A stretch of DNA of 64,000 bases, taken from the NCBI GenBank assembly GCA_018902385.1, contig JABSSW010000024.1, positions 186,001-250,000 on the forward strand, written 5' to 3'. Shown here in pieces: positions 1-9,805 of this stretch (its first letter is position 1; every line of letters starts with the position of its first letter). The notes under the pieces were generated by a model that saw only the letters and a list, made by a program, of their open reading frames with translations, had not been told where the DNA came from and did not search any database. This stretch comes from Physcia stellaris. Lineage: Eukaryota > Ascomycota > Lecanoromycetes > Caliciales > Physciaceae. The position numbers and the translations under genes were made by a program.

Positions 1-7
1 CGACGGT

Positions 8-298
8 TCACAGGAGCTCGACGGTTAGTACGAGCTCGACGGTCCGCGGGAGCCCGACGATTGGGAGGAGCTGGACGAGTAAGGGGAGCTCGACGGCTAG
101 GGGAGTTCGACGGCGAGGAGCGGGCATGTCATCGACCTCCGATTCATTACCTGATGGAGTGTAATCCGGGGACGAGTCATTCGCCCCCAAAGCCTCGTCA
201 GCGTTTGGGTCAGCGTCTAACATAACGCAATCCTCCGGATCATGATCCGCGGGGGCGGTCTGGCGGTTTGACATGTTGAAGCCGAGCGGATGTAACAA
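8..298 (-). CDS. Small hypothetical protein with repeat-coded C-terminus, near left edge
   Basis: I do not recognise this protein. The reading frame starts at 298, or at an internal ATG eight codons later (MSNRQTAPAD). It gives about 90 residues and ends at a TGA at 8-10. The first half is acidic and disordered (DHDPEDCVMLDADPNADE). The second half is made from a degenerate short repeat of the type GTCGAGCTCC. In the used frame this reads VELPLLVQLLPIVGLP. In a neighbouring frame it reads NRRAP-like units that stay open to the window edge. A splice into that frame, giving a longer protein beyond the left boundary, is therefore possible. It has no neighbours to help and could be a chance ORF. 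Confidence 0.3.
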   Translation of the reverse strand: MLHPLGFNMSNRQTAPADHDPEDCVMLDADPNADEALGANDSSPDYTPSGNESEVDDMPAPRRRTPLAVELPLLVQLLPIVGLPRTVELVLTVELL

Positions 299-657
299 GG
301 TACAATCAGCAGCTTGTCAGTCAATCACCGAGTCGAGTCGATAGGTTGGCGTTAGCAGTCTGTGTGTCGATCGAAGGACAAAGATGGATGGCCAGTCGAA
401 GACAGGTTTCTGCTGAAATGAGTATGGAGCCAGAAACCCTTTTTGAATAGGTCGCTCGACGCTCATACATCATTACTCTTCACATTGCGAACTAAGGCTC
501 AGAGACAAGCGCCCTACATGTGTGTAGGTCTGACAAAGCCATTCATTTCACTTTCTTTGTCGAATGCTAGCTAACGATAGTGGATTAAGAATAGCACATA
601 GAAGTGCGAAAGCCCCAAAAGCAATGCCGTAAGAATGCTAAAGTCACGATCCCAAAG
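299..657. other. Intergenic, no gene seen
   Basis: This is the spacer between the small left-edge ORF and the 3' end of the NACHT-TPR gene. It holds the natural 3' extension of that gene after its TGA at 658-660. I see no coding frame, RNA gene or repeat in it. Confidence 0.5.
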
Positions 658-3600
658 TCATCCTTGCAGGCCGGATAGAACCGAGGACATTTCTGTTGGT
701 GATTGGTCAGTATTTTTCCATAGTGGGCGATTGTTGAGGTGATGGACATGTTTCTTTCGTAGAGCAGATTGGAAAGACTTACCAACAGTTGTCGGATCAA
801 GGGGTCCAAAAAGAGTGGTGAGATTGTATATGATAGCCTCGCATAGCTCAATAGCGGCATCCTTCTTGCCTTGTGCATACTGGACCTCGACGAAGCGTTT
901 ACCAAACTACCATTGCCGTGGAGTCAGCTACATTTCCAAGCCCGAGCCAAGCGTTGATCCGTATGATGTATGGAGGGAAAGAAGAGGAATCGGAAAAACT
1001 TACCCACACAATATCGTCATGCGTCCAAGACTTCTGAGTAGCATGCGAGGACCATAGAACCGATAAGAGATTCTAGGGTGTATCATCAGCAAGTTTTCCT
1101 CCAGCTTCGTTGTTGGTGCTTCTTACCTCCAGCTCGGGCAAGGCATTTTGTTGGCTTAGCAAGCCTACGATCTCCTTCAGTCCATTAAGATCAATCAGCT
1201 TAATCCCTTCTGTAAGGTGATCTGTAACATTGAGGATATCGCTCAATAAGGCAGAAGAGAGACGCTGCATGCGATCCCGCAATTCCATATCTGTGACAGC
1301 CCCAACGACCCCGTTGTTGGCCAATGCCAGACACAAGCTAAGACCAAGCGCAACGGTCTGAGGGTCCTCGTAAGCTTTGAGGCCTTGAGCAATGTTGAAG
1401 GTTGAGTTCGCAACCGCATATGCCTCGCCGAACGCCTTCTCCTTGATCAAGTTTCTAAAGAGATCATTGCCAACTGCGCAGATCGCCTCGTTAACGGAGG
1501 CATCGTTGCTCTCTCTAAGCCGGTCCAACACCTGAGTAAGCATTGCCCACATCGTCTGTTTCGTTGGCTGGACGGATAAAGTTGTGGTTCCGAAAAGCGC
1601 TTTCAATAGCATCCTCTCCAAAGCGTCGACCTCCCTCATTCGCTTACTGGTGCGCAGGATTCCATGTAGACGTAGGCCCCAGTACAGCTTCTCCTTGAGG
1701 CTCTCGGATTCAACGCATCGCTTATAGCACATATTCTCGTAGAGGAGGTCCGACATTGTTGGGGAGAAACCTTTTTTTCCGGACTTATTGAGGTCTCCTA
1801 ACATGACGATGAAGATATAACACTGGGGATCTAGCGACCGGTGTAAGACATTGGACGTCTCATCTATACGTTCCTGGAGTCAGCATTTCCATGTCATAGT
1901 CGGGTAAGCGTTGGGCCACGAGACAAGCACACACCATTCAGGTAGAATTGCCGCTGGGGGTCTAGTGAACGTTGCAAGACGTTGGACGTCTCATCTAATC
2001 ATCCCCGGAGTCAGCAATTTCGTCCCATTGTGGGGTAAGCGTTGGGCCACAAGAAGCACATACCATTAATGGTCTCTTCCAGGAAGAACTGCCGCCGAAG
2101 AATCTCAACAAGATCGGCACCTTGCTCACGATACCCTTCATTGGAATAGATGCTTGCCAACTTGCCAGCAGCCTTCATCAGTTGAAAGGGTGACGTTTCG
2201 GTCGAAATGATCTCGGCTGCAACGCCCTGGAGGAGGTCGGAAACAGCTTTACGGCCGTTCGCAGCATTATCCTGCTGTGCATATAGACGGACCAAAGCGG
2301 CCAAAGTGTCCAGAGTACGATCATCAGAGCATCCAAATTCAGCCTTTACGGCCTCATATCGGGCCCTAAAGAATACAATGGCGTCTCCAATCACTTCAGC
2401 GAAGTAGGCGGTGGGTTTGAGGCTCATTGTACGGTATAGAGCCTCCAGACGAATCTTAGCTATAGCGACGGAATCTGATAGCTCAGGATTCTCAGCCGCC
2501 GTGATCCTTCCGGACGTCCCAATGATATCTTGATAGAGGCGTACTGCTTCGACTTGGTGGGCCTCTTCACGCTCGTTGATGTCAGCAAGTTCCAGTGCTG
2601 CGTTTGTCTTAGTACCACCTGGGGCTTTGAGAAGTTTAGAAGAGGTCTCGTAATACTGCGTAGCTAATTTCCGGAGTGCAGAAGAGTCGCCCCTGTCAGC
2701 TTGTACCAACACACTCCGATGATGCTCATAGAGTGATCGTAGGATATCAGGACTCAATTCATTTTCCCAACCTTGGTAGACGGTTTGCCAGAGTAACCGA
2801 GATATCTTAAGAGCCTTGTCCATTTGTCCTTGGTTGCTGTACAGCTCTGATATTTTAAGGGCGGCGTTGATCTCCTCCAAAGATCTTAGTTGATCCGGGC
2901 CAACCCCTGATAGGTATTCAGGCTGGTTGGAATCGGTCCATAGGCTAATCACCATCGTCAGTGTCATACCAACCTCAGGTAAGCGTTGGGACACAAGACA
3001 AAATGACATACCCAAGAAGCATACTGGTAGCTTCGGCTTTACGACCGCACCGCTGAAGGAACTTAATGTAAGCGGTGGCTACGTCGAAGCTCAGCTTCTG
3101 GCTGTCCACTCCAGAGCGATCATGTGTGGCGTCGGTAACATCCTTCCAAAGACCTACAAGAAGGACCTCTGCTGAAGCAAAGTCGCCCCGAGTCTGATAT
3201 ACTTCGGCCATATGTATCGTGGCAGAGACACGACGAGGATCGGCCTCGTCCATCTATCAGAACATCGCAGTCAGCATTCCAGTCTTTGGTGTGTGTCGAA
3301 TCTCCAATCTAGAGGCTCGGCTTTCAATAGGTGTGAGACATGGCTGTCAAACTCAATGATTGGACAAGAATGCCTGTAGATCTGAAGAGAAAGTAGGAAA
3401 TCAATGAAATATACGAAAGACTTACTGTTTGCTGAGATAGTAGCCAGAGTTTCTCGGCAGGTACCATGATATCACCGCCCTTGTCACTAACGGCCTGCAA
3501 AGCAGCTGCGAGCTTTGCGTTCATATTGGTAGCTTCGGCTGAGCCTGATCCAAAGCGTTCGACCAGCATGTCATGCAACTCGTCGAAGATTCCAATCGCG

Positions 3601-6600
3601 GAAGTCTCATCTCCCTATAATCCATAAAATCAGTCTTGCTTTTCGAGAGAGTGAGCTCACTTTTCGTAAGACGAATGCCCATGCTGGGATGGGTAATCTT
3701 CTGTTCACGGGTGGCGACAAGCTCGAACCATATGACTCACCTTAGCAATGTAGAAATCACCCAAGGCTTCCTGGTACTTGATGACATGATCACTCTTGGC
3801 CCCACACTGGTGTCTCGATGTATCGACCAGGAGTTTTAGCATATCTTCTTTGTAGCCCGATCGACTGAGAGATGTATCGCCTGGTTGACTTGGGGACCGA
3901 ACGCCTGCAGTGTATCGATCACAGTCCATAAAGTTTCGAGCACAGCCACTGGTTACATCGCTAGACATTCCTAACAGATGCTGACTAAGCTTGGCGGCTT
4001 CGTAGAAGTGAAGGCTGGCCTCCGCATATTCGGACTTCCATGCGAGTCTTGTTGCGAGGTTAATCGTCGACTGCAGCACAGACCGGGAACCACTGCCGAG
4101 TGCTGCACGGCGTATCTGCAGCGCTATCCTGTTGGTTTCGTTAGTATCTTCCATGATTGGCCAAGCATTGACTTATAATTGAGAAGGTCTCCGAAAAGAC
4201 ATACCTGTGCATGTTGAGCGGATCAGGTGTGAGATCGGTCATAACCCAGACTTTGGCCTCAAGAGCAGGGAGTAGTGAAGACTCAGGGAAAGTCTTCTTA
4301 ATCGCCGAGGGGACTATGAGGTCTTTATCCGTGTTGTACATGGAAGACCGGCAGAAGTGTATCAACCAAGACTCCGCCGTGTACTCGAAAATGCTATCAC
4401 TCGCCTGAAGCCCATCAAAGGATGAAACGCTCATTGTAGGCAATTGGTAAATGGTGTTGTCTGAGCGTGCCAACGTCAAGAGTCTCATTGTAATGTCGGA
4501 ATGGGCTTCATTTGGTGGCATTAGCCCACGGCCCTGGCTCGACATCTGTTGTAGCGTATCTCTTATGACATTGTGGCGGATACGGACGACCCCTTGATCT
4601 TGGACTAATAGGTTTACACTGGAGAGGATGACAGAGTCGGTAATGCTGGTACCAGTGTTCGCGGCAGGTTGCTTCCGAGAAAGGCTGCTAAGAAGGAGTT
4701 GAAACTCGTAAAGGCTCAAAGGTCGTAGGGCAATCGTGAGCCAAGAAAGAGCATACTTTGTCGGTGTCGAATCCGCATCGAGACCTGAGACTGACCGCTG
4801 GACTACATGTGCCACAGACTTGGGGGTCCTCTCAAGGGTAAGCAGCATACCGTCTGAATTGTTCTCTTTCTGGAGCAATCCCATGACTAGCTCTGCCCAA
4901 ACAAATGACCCATTGGCGTTACGTGCGATGCGTTCACAGATTGCCGTAAGTTGATCTTCCTGCTGCTGATTGGATAGAGCGGAAGATGCAAGACCGTTCT
5001 CGACCATGTGGAGCATGTCGCTATACGTATCATCCGTTGTGATAGATACTTTTACCGAGGGTATCCCCGATGGCCTCGAGAAAGGACGAGAGAAAACCAG
5101 TACTCTGATGTTGTTAGCGCTTGCAATTGAATCGTATAGGCGTCCAAGAGTATCCAGAGCTTTAGGCTCGCCACCCTCTATAGCATCTAGTCCGTCAACG
5201 ACTATGACCGCATTGGTCGACGTCCTAAAGGCTTGCATGGCAGCTATGAAGGCTTCCCATAAAGCTTTCTCCATGCCATAGAGATCTTTGGAAGCTGAGA
5301 CATTGTCGTACGCAGTGGACATGAGGCTGATCATCTTGACGTCTCCAACGCTTTGTCCAAGGATCTGTGAAAGTAGGCTTTTCAATAGCCGAATTGACGA
5401 AGTCTCGAAGACAAAAGCAGGATCTATACAAGCATTATCAGCATTACCAAATAACCTGGACATCAGAGAGAGCCAACTGACCTATCGAGTACGCCAACGT
5501 TGTGTAGTCCTTGCCCAGCATTCGTCGCTTCAACATATCCAGCGTCCAGAGGAACAGCGAAGTTTTGCCGCAGGCTGGGTTCCCAGTGACCTCAAGAGCC
5601 TTGTCTTGACTCCTGAAGAAACCTGTAAGCTGTTTTTGAAACCAGCTGCACGAGAGACCGGGATACACGCGGTCAAGACCGTAGGAGTCGAGGTTGGTAC
5701 TTCGGACCCGATAATCTTGGGAAATGAGCCAATTGTTGATCATCTGATAATCGATTGTGGTGCCTTTAGAGACAGGACGTTAGTTACAGCGGTGATAGAA
5801 GCTGTCTAAGAGGCTTACCTTGTAGTTGACGATCCCATACCAAACTCATAAGTCGTTCTTTTCGGGCACGGAAAATAATAGCTACCGGTAGGAAGAGGGA
5901 CTCTGGGCTAGGGGCCAGGGTGGTTGTAGGATCATCTATACAGGTTTTTAGTGTCTACATGCCTGCCAAAGCAGGTTCCATACCAATGACACCTCGCTGA
6001 TAAGAGATAGTAATGTCCACGAGCAACGATAGAATGTCTGAGTATGCCTGGCCCAATTCACGTTTTGCTTCGTCCATGGCTCCGAGCACATTGCTGAAGC
6101 GATGGAACATTATCAGGTCAAGGCTTAAGACATAAAGCACGCCGAAGGCTTTCTCCAGAGCTGGAGCTTGACTGGAGGTAAGCTGGATGGTCGTTAGCAA
6201 TGACCAACCCTGTAGGCACTGTGGACTTACCTCAAGTAGAACGCGGCAACAGTCCCAGATCAGCTCAGCAACCATTGAACTCTGCCGCAGGAAGGGCTCA
6301 ATAAAATGCTGATATTGGGAGATGTGGACGGCAAAGGACTCGGCATCCTTCAAAGCCATGTCCCATTGGCTTCCGCTGCGTGGCAGACGGGCCAGTCGTT
6401 CAGTAGCAATGTAAGTCATTACATCATGGAGCGATGCACCGCTCCATCCGTTCTGCATGCAATCCAGCTCATCGGTCAACCTCTGACGAGCCGATTCGAG
6501 GAACTCTTGGAAGCCGGTGTTTAGCGGTTGATTTGGTGGGCTTGTCTCGACGATCATTCGCTCTTCATCGTCTGACAACTCCCAAGTCGAGTAGAAGGGG

Positions 6601-6617
6601 TTTGAGGTAGGAGACAT
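658..6617 (-). CDS. NLR/STAND protein: helical N-domain, NACHT NTPase, TPR-like repeats
   Basis: The model has about 14 exons and encodes roughly 1,620 residues. It starts at the ATG at 6617-6615 (MSPTSNPF). The N-terminal 200 residues resemble the DUF7708-type helical domain found before fungal NACHTs (SMVAELIWDCCRVLLE). The NACHT follows with Walker A GNPACGKTS (near 5590) and Walker B AVIVVDGLDAIEGG (near 5190). From about 4128 downward come TPR-like helical repeats ending in the block FVEVQYAQGKKDAAIELCE. Exon joins checked by phase: 6231/6182, 5993/5881, 5819/5763, 5482/5423, 4205/4128 and 3741/3615. The 6182-6230 intron is short, a multiple of three and stop-free. The frame ends at 658-660, soon after PTTVEMSSVL, where relatives usually continue, so the C-terminus looks truncated. 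Known fungal NLRs act in non-self recognition; that role here is inference. Several of its introns are introner-like elements. Confidence 0.85.
907..1003 (-). repeat. Introner-like element, diverged copy (NLR intron)
   Basis: This 97-nt intron has donor GTAAGT at 1003 and acceptor GGTAG. It carries a diverged form of the shared internal blocks: ATCAACGCTTGGC, then TTGGAAATGTAG, then the branch block GCTGACTCC. The 26-nt distance from CGCTT to CTGAC matches the better copies. Its 5' half is unrelated to the other copies. Confidence 0.6.
1864..1934 (-). repeat. Introner-like element A (NLR intron, 71 nt)
   Basis: The intron runs from GTGTGTGCTT at 1934 to TATAG at 1864. It contains CGTGGCCCAACGCTTACCC, then ATGGAAATG, then CTGACTCC as the branch region. 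It is nearly identical to the intron at 1995-2063, and the exon between them is also duplicated. Confidence 0.85.
1995..2063 (-). repeat. Introner-like element B (NLR intron, 69 nt)
   Basis: The intron runs from GTATGTGCTT at 2063 to GATTAG at 1995. Its internal blocks are CTTGTGGCCCAACGCTTACC, TGGGACGAAATTG and CTGACTCC. TTGTGG and CCACAA can pair to form a hairpin around the AACGCTTA core, consistent with the structured character reported for fungal introner-like elements. Confidence 0.88.
2945..3011 (-). repeat. Introner-like element C (NLR intron, 67 nt)
   Basis: The intron runs from GTATGTCATT at 3011 to GATTAG at 2945. It shares CTTGTGTCCCAACGCTTACC exactly at the core. The branch block is ACACTGACGATGG, more diverged than in A and B. 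Flanking exon phases join LLG to the next TPR exon. Confidence 0.85.
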
Positions 6618-7647
6618 GATGATAAGTGGTAGTGAATAGGTTGGGGGCTTTGCTTTGGGGAGAATGGTGAGAAGAGAAGAGAAAATGGGGTTTTGAAAAC
6701 TGATCCTATGGCGACTGGGGTTTCCATAAACGGTAGGTACGAATCTATTCTTCCAAAGCAGGTACATTCCCCCACCTCGTAAATGGAAGGCACCTTCTAG
6801 GCTGGCTCTTCATCAGGTAAAGCTAGGACTCTACCGGCCAAGTCAAAGCCGTCTACTGCCATCGAGTACAGGGAGATTTGAGCATCCTATACACATGAAT
6901 CATATCTCCTCAGATAACCATCGTGAAGAAGATTACCACGACGCAAAAGCCGATCTACTGTCAGATCAACGTTACCCGTCGTGCGGAACTCCCTGAAGAG
7001 TCAATATGAAATGGGCTCTGCGAGTTTGCGCTTTCTGAGTGGGGTTCTCACCCCTTGCTATAGATCTCTGCATCCGTACCTATCTGTGGCGAGCCAAGGA
7101 AGGCGCACTGCCCTTACGATTTTACAGGCAGTACAAGCCGGAGAAGGGTTTACCTTACGTGTGTACAAATGAGAAGGTGCTATCGCTACATAGTTACCAG
7201 CAGTGAGGAGTCGCATATTCATTAGTGACTCGGAACAGAATCTTTCCGACCTTGAGTTGGAGATATGCCAGCGCGCATCCCACTCTACTGTACGGATCCA
7301 TTCCTCGACTGCTTGACTACTTGAACGAGGAGCCGGACATCGATCGTATGGCTTACCACTGGTTGGTATTTTCATGTCATGCGGAAGGCAGATGGAAGAT
7401 AGCAAAAATGCACGAAAGAAGTGAGAATAGGTATCTTGGCACTCGAGGAGTCGAGGTCCGAGGGGTCACAGCTTGCCCAACGGGCCGCAAGGCTCGGGCC
7501 GGATCCCGAGGCTTGGCTTCCTGGAACCGTATCCGTAATTACGCCGTACGGATACTCTCGTACTGCCTCCAATTTTTCGCCATACACCGTGCTAGTAAAC
7601 AAAAGAGATTCTGATGACTCTCTCCTCCCCGGTTCCCACCCTTCCAT
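6618..7647. other. Intergenic, no supported gene
   Basis: This stretch of about 1 kb lies between the 5' end of the NLR gene and the 3' end of the gene at 7648-8765. Several overlapping short frames exist on both strands near 7058-7640. None has a recognisable domain or consistent splice signals. The NLR promoter should lie in the first few hundred bases. Confidence 0.5.
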
Positions 7648-8765
7648 CTAGCATTCTTCCCAGACCTCATACACCGAGTCCACAATCCTACCCATCTCCC
7701 CAGCGGGCAACCCGAGGCAGCTTGCGACATCAGTCAAAATCCTCAGATCCTCTTGACCCTCCAGATCTGCACGGCACGCAGGGAGTTCAATAACCAAATT
7801 GGCAACTGCGTCGCTCATCTTCCGGAACATACGATGGCCCTTAATCCAATGATACTGGCTACTATCGTAATTTGTCAGTACAGCCTTACTCAGCAAGTTG
7901 GTTGACCTCGACGAAAGGAAAATACTTACTTTCTCTCTTTTAGCAGCCAGTCCTCAAGGGGGATTTGCAACGTCAACTGCCTTTTCCAGAAATCAACCTG
8001 CAGCCGACACGTCGTGATCATCCACACCCTATCACCTAGCTGCGTACTTGGGATTTTCACCGGTGGCTCATCGACCATTCCTCGGATAATCACAACCTTG
8101 TTGGTCGGAATACGAGTCCCTGGTCTCATTGCTGTAGAGGTGACAGTACTGATGCTCCTCAGTGCTTCGTCAGGCGCAATCACCCGGAAAAGATCCCGCC
8201 TCGCATTCTCCCGCTTCAGATTAGCCATTTCGAGCTCATGGCCATCGTAGAAAAGCATCCGCTTCCCCAACCGGCCAGACATCGTGATGTATGGCATGGT
8301 CTCGTGCGCCTCGCCAGCGGGGATGACCATCACAATCGGCTCGTAAACCAGATCGACAAGCAGACATGCTTCCGCTGTCAGGACTGCGGCGACGCAATGT
8401 CTAGGTCTCTCGCCCTCCTCTGGACAAGCAGGATCGAGCTCCCAGCTAGCCATCGTGTGGACTTGGTCCGCAAGATGGATCAGACCGGGTGTAGAGCTGT
8501 AGGATGCCCTGAGGGAAGCCGCTACAGCGGTGGAGAATCCGACGCAGGTGGCGAAGGGGTGGATTGCTTCCCAAATCGCGGATGGGGATGGTTTGGGGTT
8601 GCGACGGATGTAATCCCATGTGTGCCATGAACTCCAGTTCGTGCTTGCCGCGTGACGCCGGGTGATTTGGTCGGCGATCTGGATTGCGTGGGTGAGGGTA
8701 GCGCTGTATGACGACGCTGGGATGGTATTGACGCCTATAGTGGCCACAGCCAAAGGTGAAGACAT
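7648..8765 (-). CDS. Hypothetical protein, about 349 residues, two exons
   Basis: I do not recognise a named family. Exon 1 runs from the ATG at 8765 (MSSPLAVATIG) to 7930, followed by GTAAGTATT. Exon 2 starts at 7861, or 7858 with an alternative acceptor in the same frame, and ends with VYEVWEEC at 7648. The two exons join in phase and total 1,050 nt. The protein is soluble-looking with no signal peptide. It has a Trp-rich early segment (SSWHTWDYIRR), a central region with DPACPEEGERPRHCVAAVLTA, and a later beta-rich part (VVIIRGMVDEPPVKIPS). A clean intron and a long frame argue that it is a real gene. It lies between the NLR and Med5 on the same strand, but about 1 kb from each, so it is independently transcribed. 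Confidence 0.65.
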
Positions 8766-9805
8766 TATTGGCCTGTCGGAATATATGAAATAATCTCGGA
8801 CTGGTAGAAAGAGTAGGCGCTTCGGTGTTTACCTTCCTATGCGGTGTGGGGAAGTATGATATTTCCAAGACAGAATGGATTCTTACTACGGAAAATTTCG
8901 CGGTGATATAAAGAAAGACCAAAGTCAAAAAAAAGACCGGCATTTATAGGCTATACCTCGTGAATTAAGACATCATAACAATCCCTTTGTATTCCCATAT
9001 CACCAAGTTGTGACAACCTATCCTCTCTTTGTCAATAAGTGATAACAATCTCATGTGATAGCTTTGTCCAAATATACTCAAGGTAATATGTTCATCACTC
9101 ATATAGCCCTTCTCTAAGGATAGATGACTAGAGATCAGTGACCTCAGCGTGAGAGTTGGAGCAAAATATGAAAAGTAAATATATACAAGGGGATCGGAAG
9201 TTCAAGTCTTCGTCTAGGCTCATAACCTCCAGAGAACTCTGACCAAAGGTCCAAATCCCCAGCTCATTAGAATGATGCAGCAGGAGAGGGAAACTATCTG
9301 TTAAATCACTTTTCGAGTTTGCCATCCCAAATAAATCAACAAAGAAAACCCGATTACCTGCATGGAAGTACATGCAATCAGCCTGATAAGTATTAGCGAC
9401 AGACTTCTCCCTCCCTCGCAGTGCATCTATCTTCCAACGCCGATTCATCTGCATTGTGTCGAGAACAGGTACAAGAGTTGCCAGGATGATAATGATGTCG
9501 GTAGCCATACGTGATTTGCACGAGTAGCGAATGAGCAGCGTGGCGTGTTATATTTGGAGGTTAGAGATAGTGTTTCTAGGTAGTAGTAGGAATTACATGT
9601 CCTATGGCTGGTACGAAGTGATAGAAATTTTCATGCATTCATCTTTAGAGATGTACGATTATCCAACTCGTAGGATGGTGCCCCCTTTATCTCATTTTCG
9701 TCTACATTGTACCACGAAGGGGTACTCGTCTTATCACGGCCACCACTCCAGAGCATGGGATAACCAAGTAATGTATGAAATTCTCTATAATTCCATTCGG
9801 ACGCT
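8766..9805. other. Intergenic with one doubtful small ORF
   Basis: This is the spacer between Med5's 3' end and the unknown gene's 5' end. A minus-strand frame at 9128-9508 could encode 126 residues with a hydrophobic start (MATDIIIILATLVPVL) and a hydrophobic end (CIYLLFIFCSN). It has no family resemblance and no splice support, so I do not call it as a gene. AT-rich DNA around 8980-9120 looks like the upstream region of the unknown gene. Confidence 0.4.

Larger units (their letters stand above)
1805..2063 (-). repeat. Tandem duplication of intron plus 60-nt exon
   Basis: Two adjacent units of about 130 nt each consist of an introner-like intron followed by an exon beginning DETSNVLxRSLDPQ. 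Unit 1 covers 2063-1935 and unit 2 covers 1934 to about 1805. The 20-residue exon 1994-1935 and its copy from 1863 are both in phase 1, so the duplication preserves the reading frame and adds 20 residues. Confidence 0.85.

Noticed and set aside
9128-9508. 126-codon minus-strand ORF with hydrophobic ends
   Set aside because: No family resemblance, no introns and isolated in AT-rich spacer; kept only as a note.
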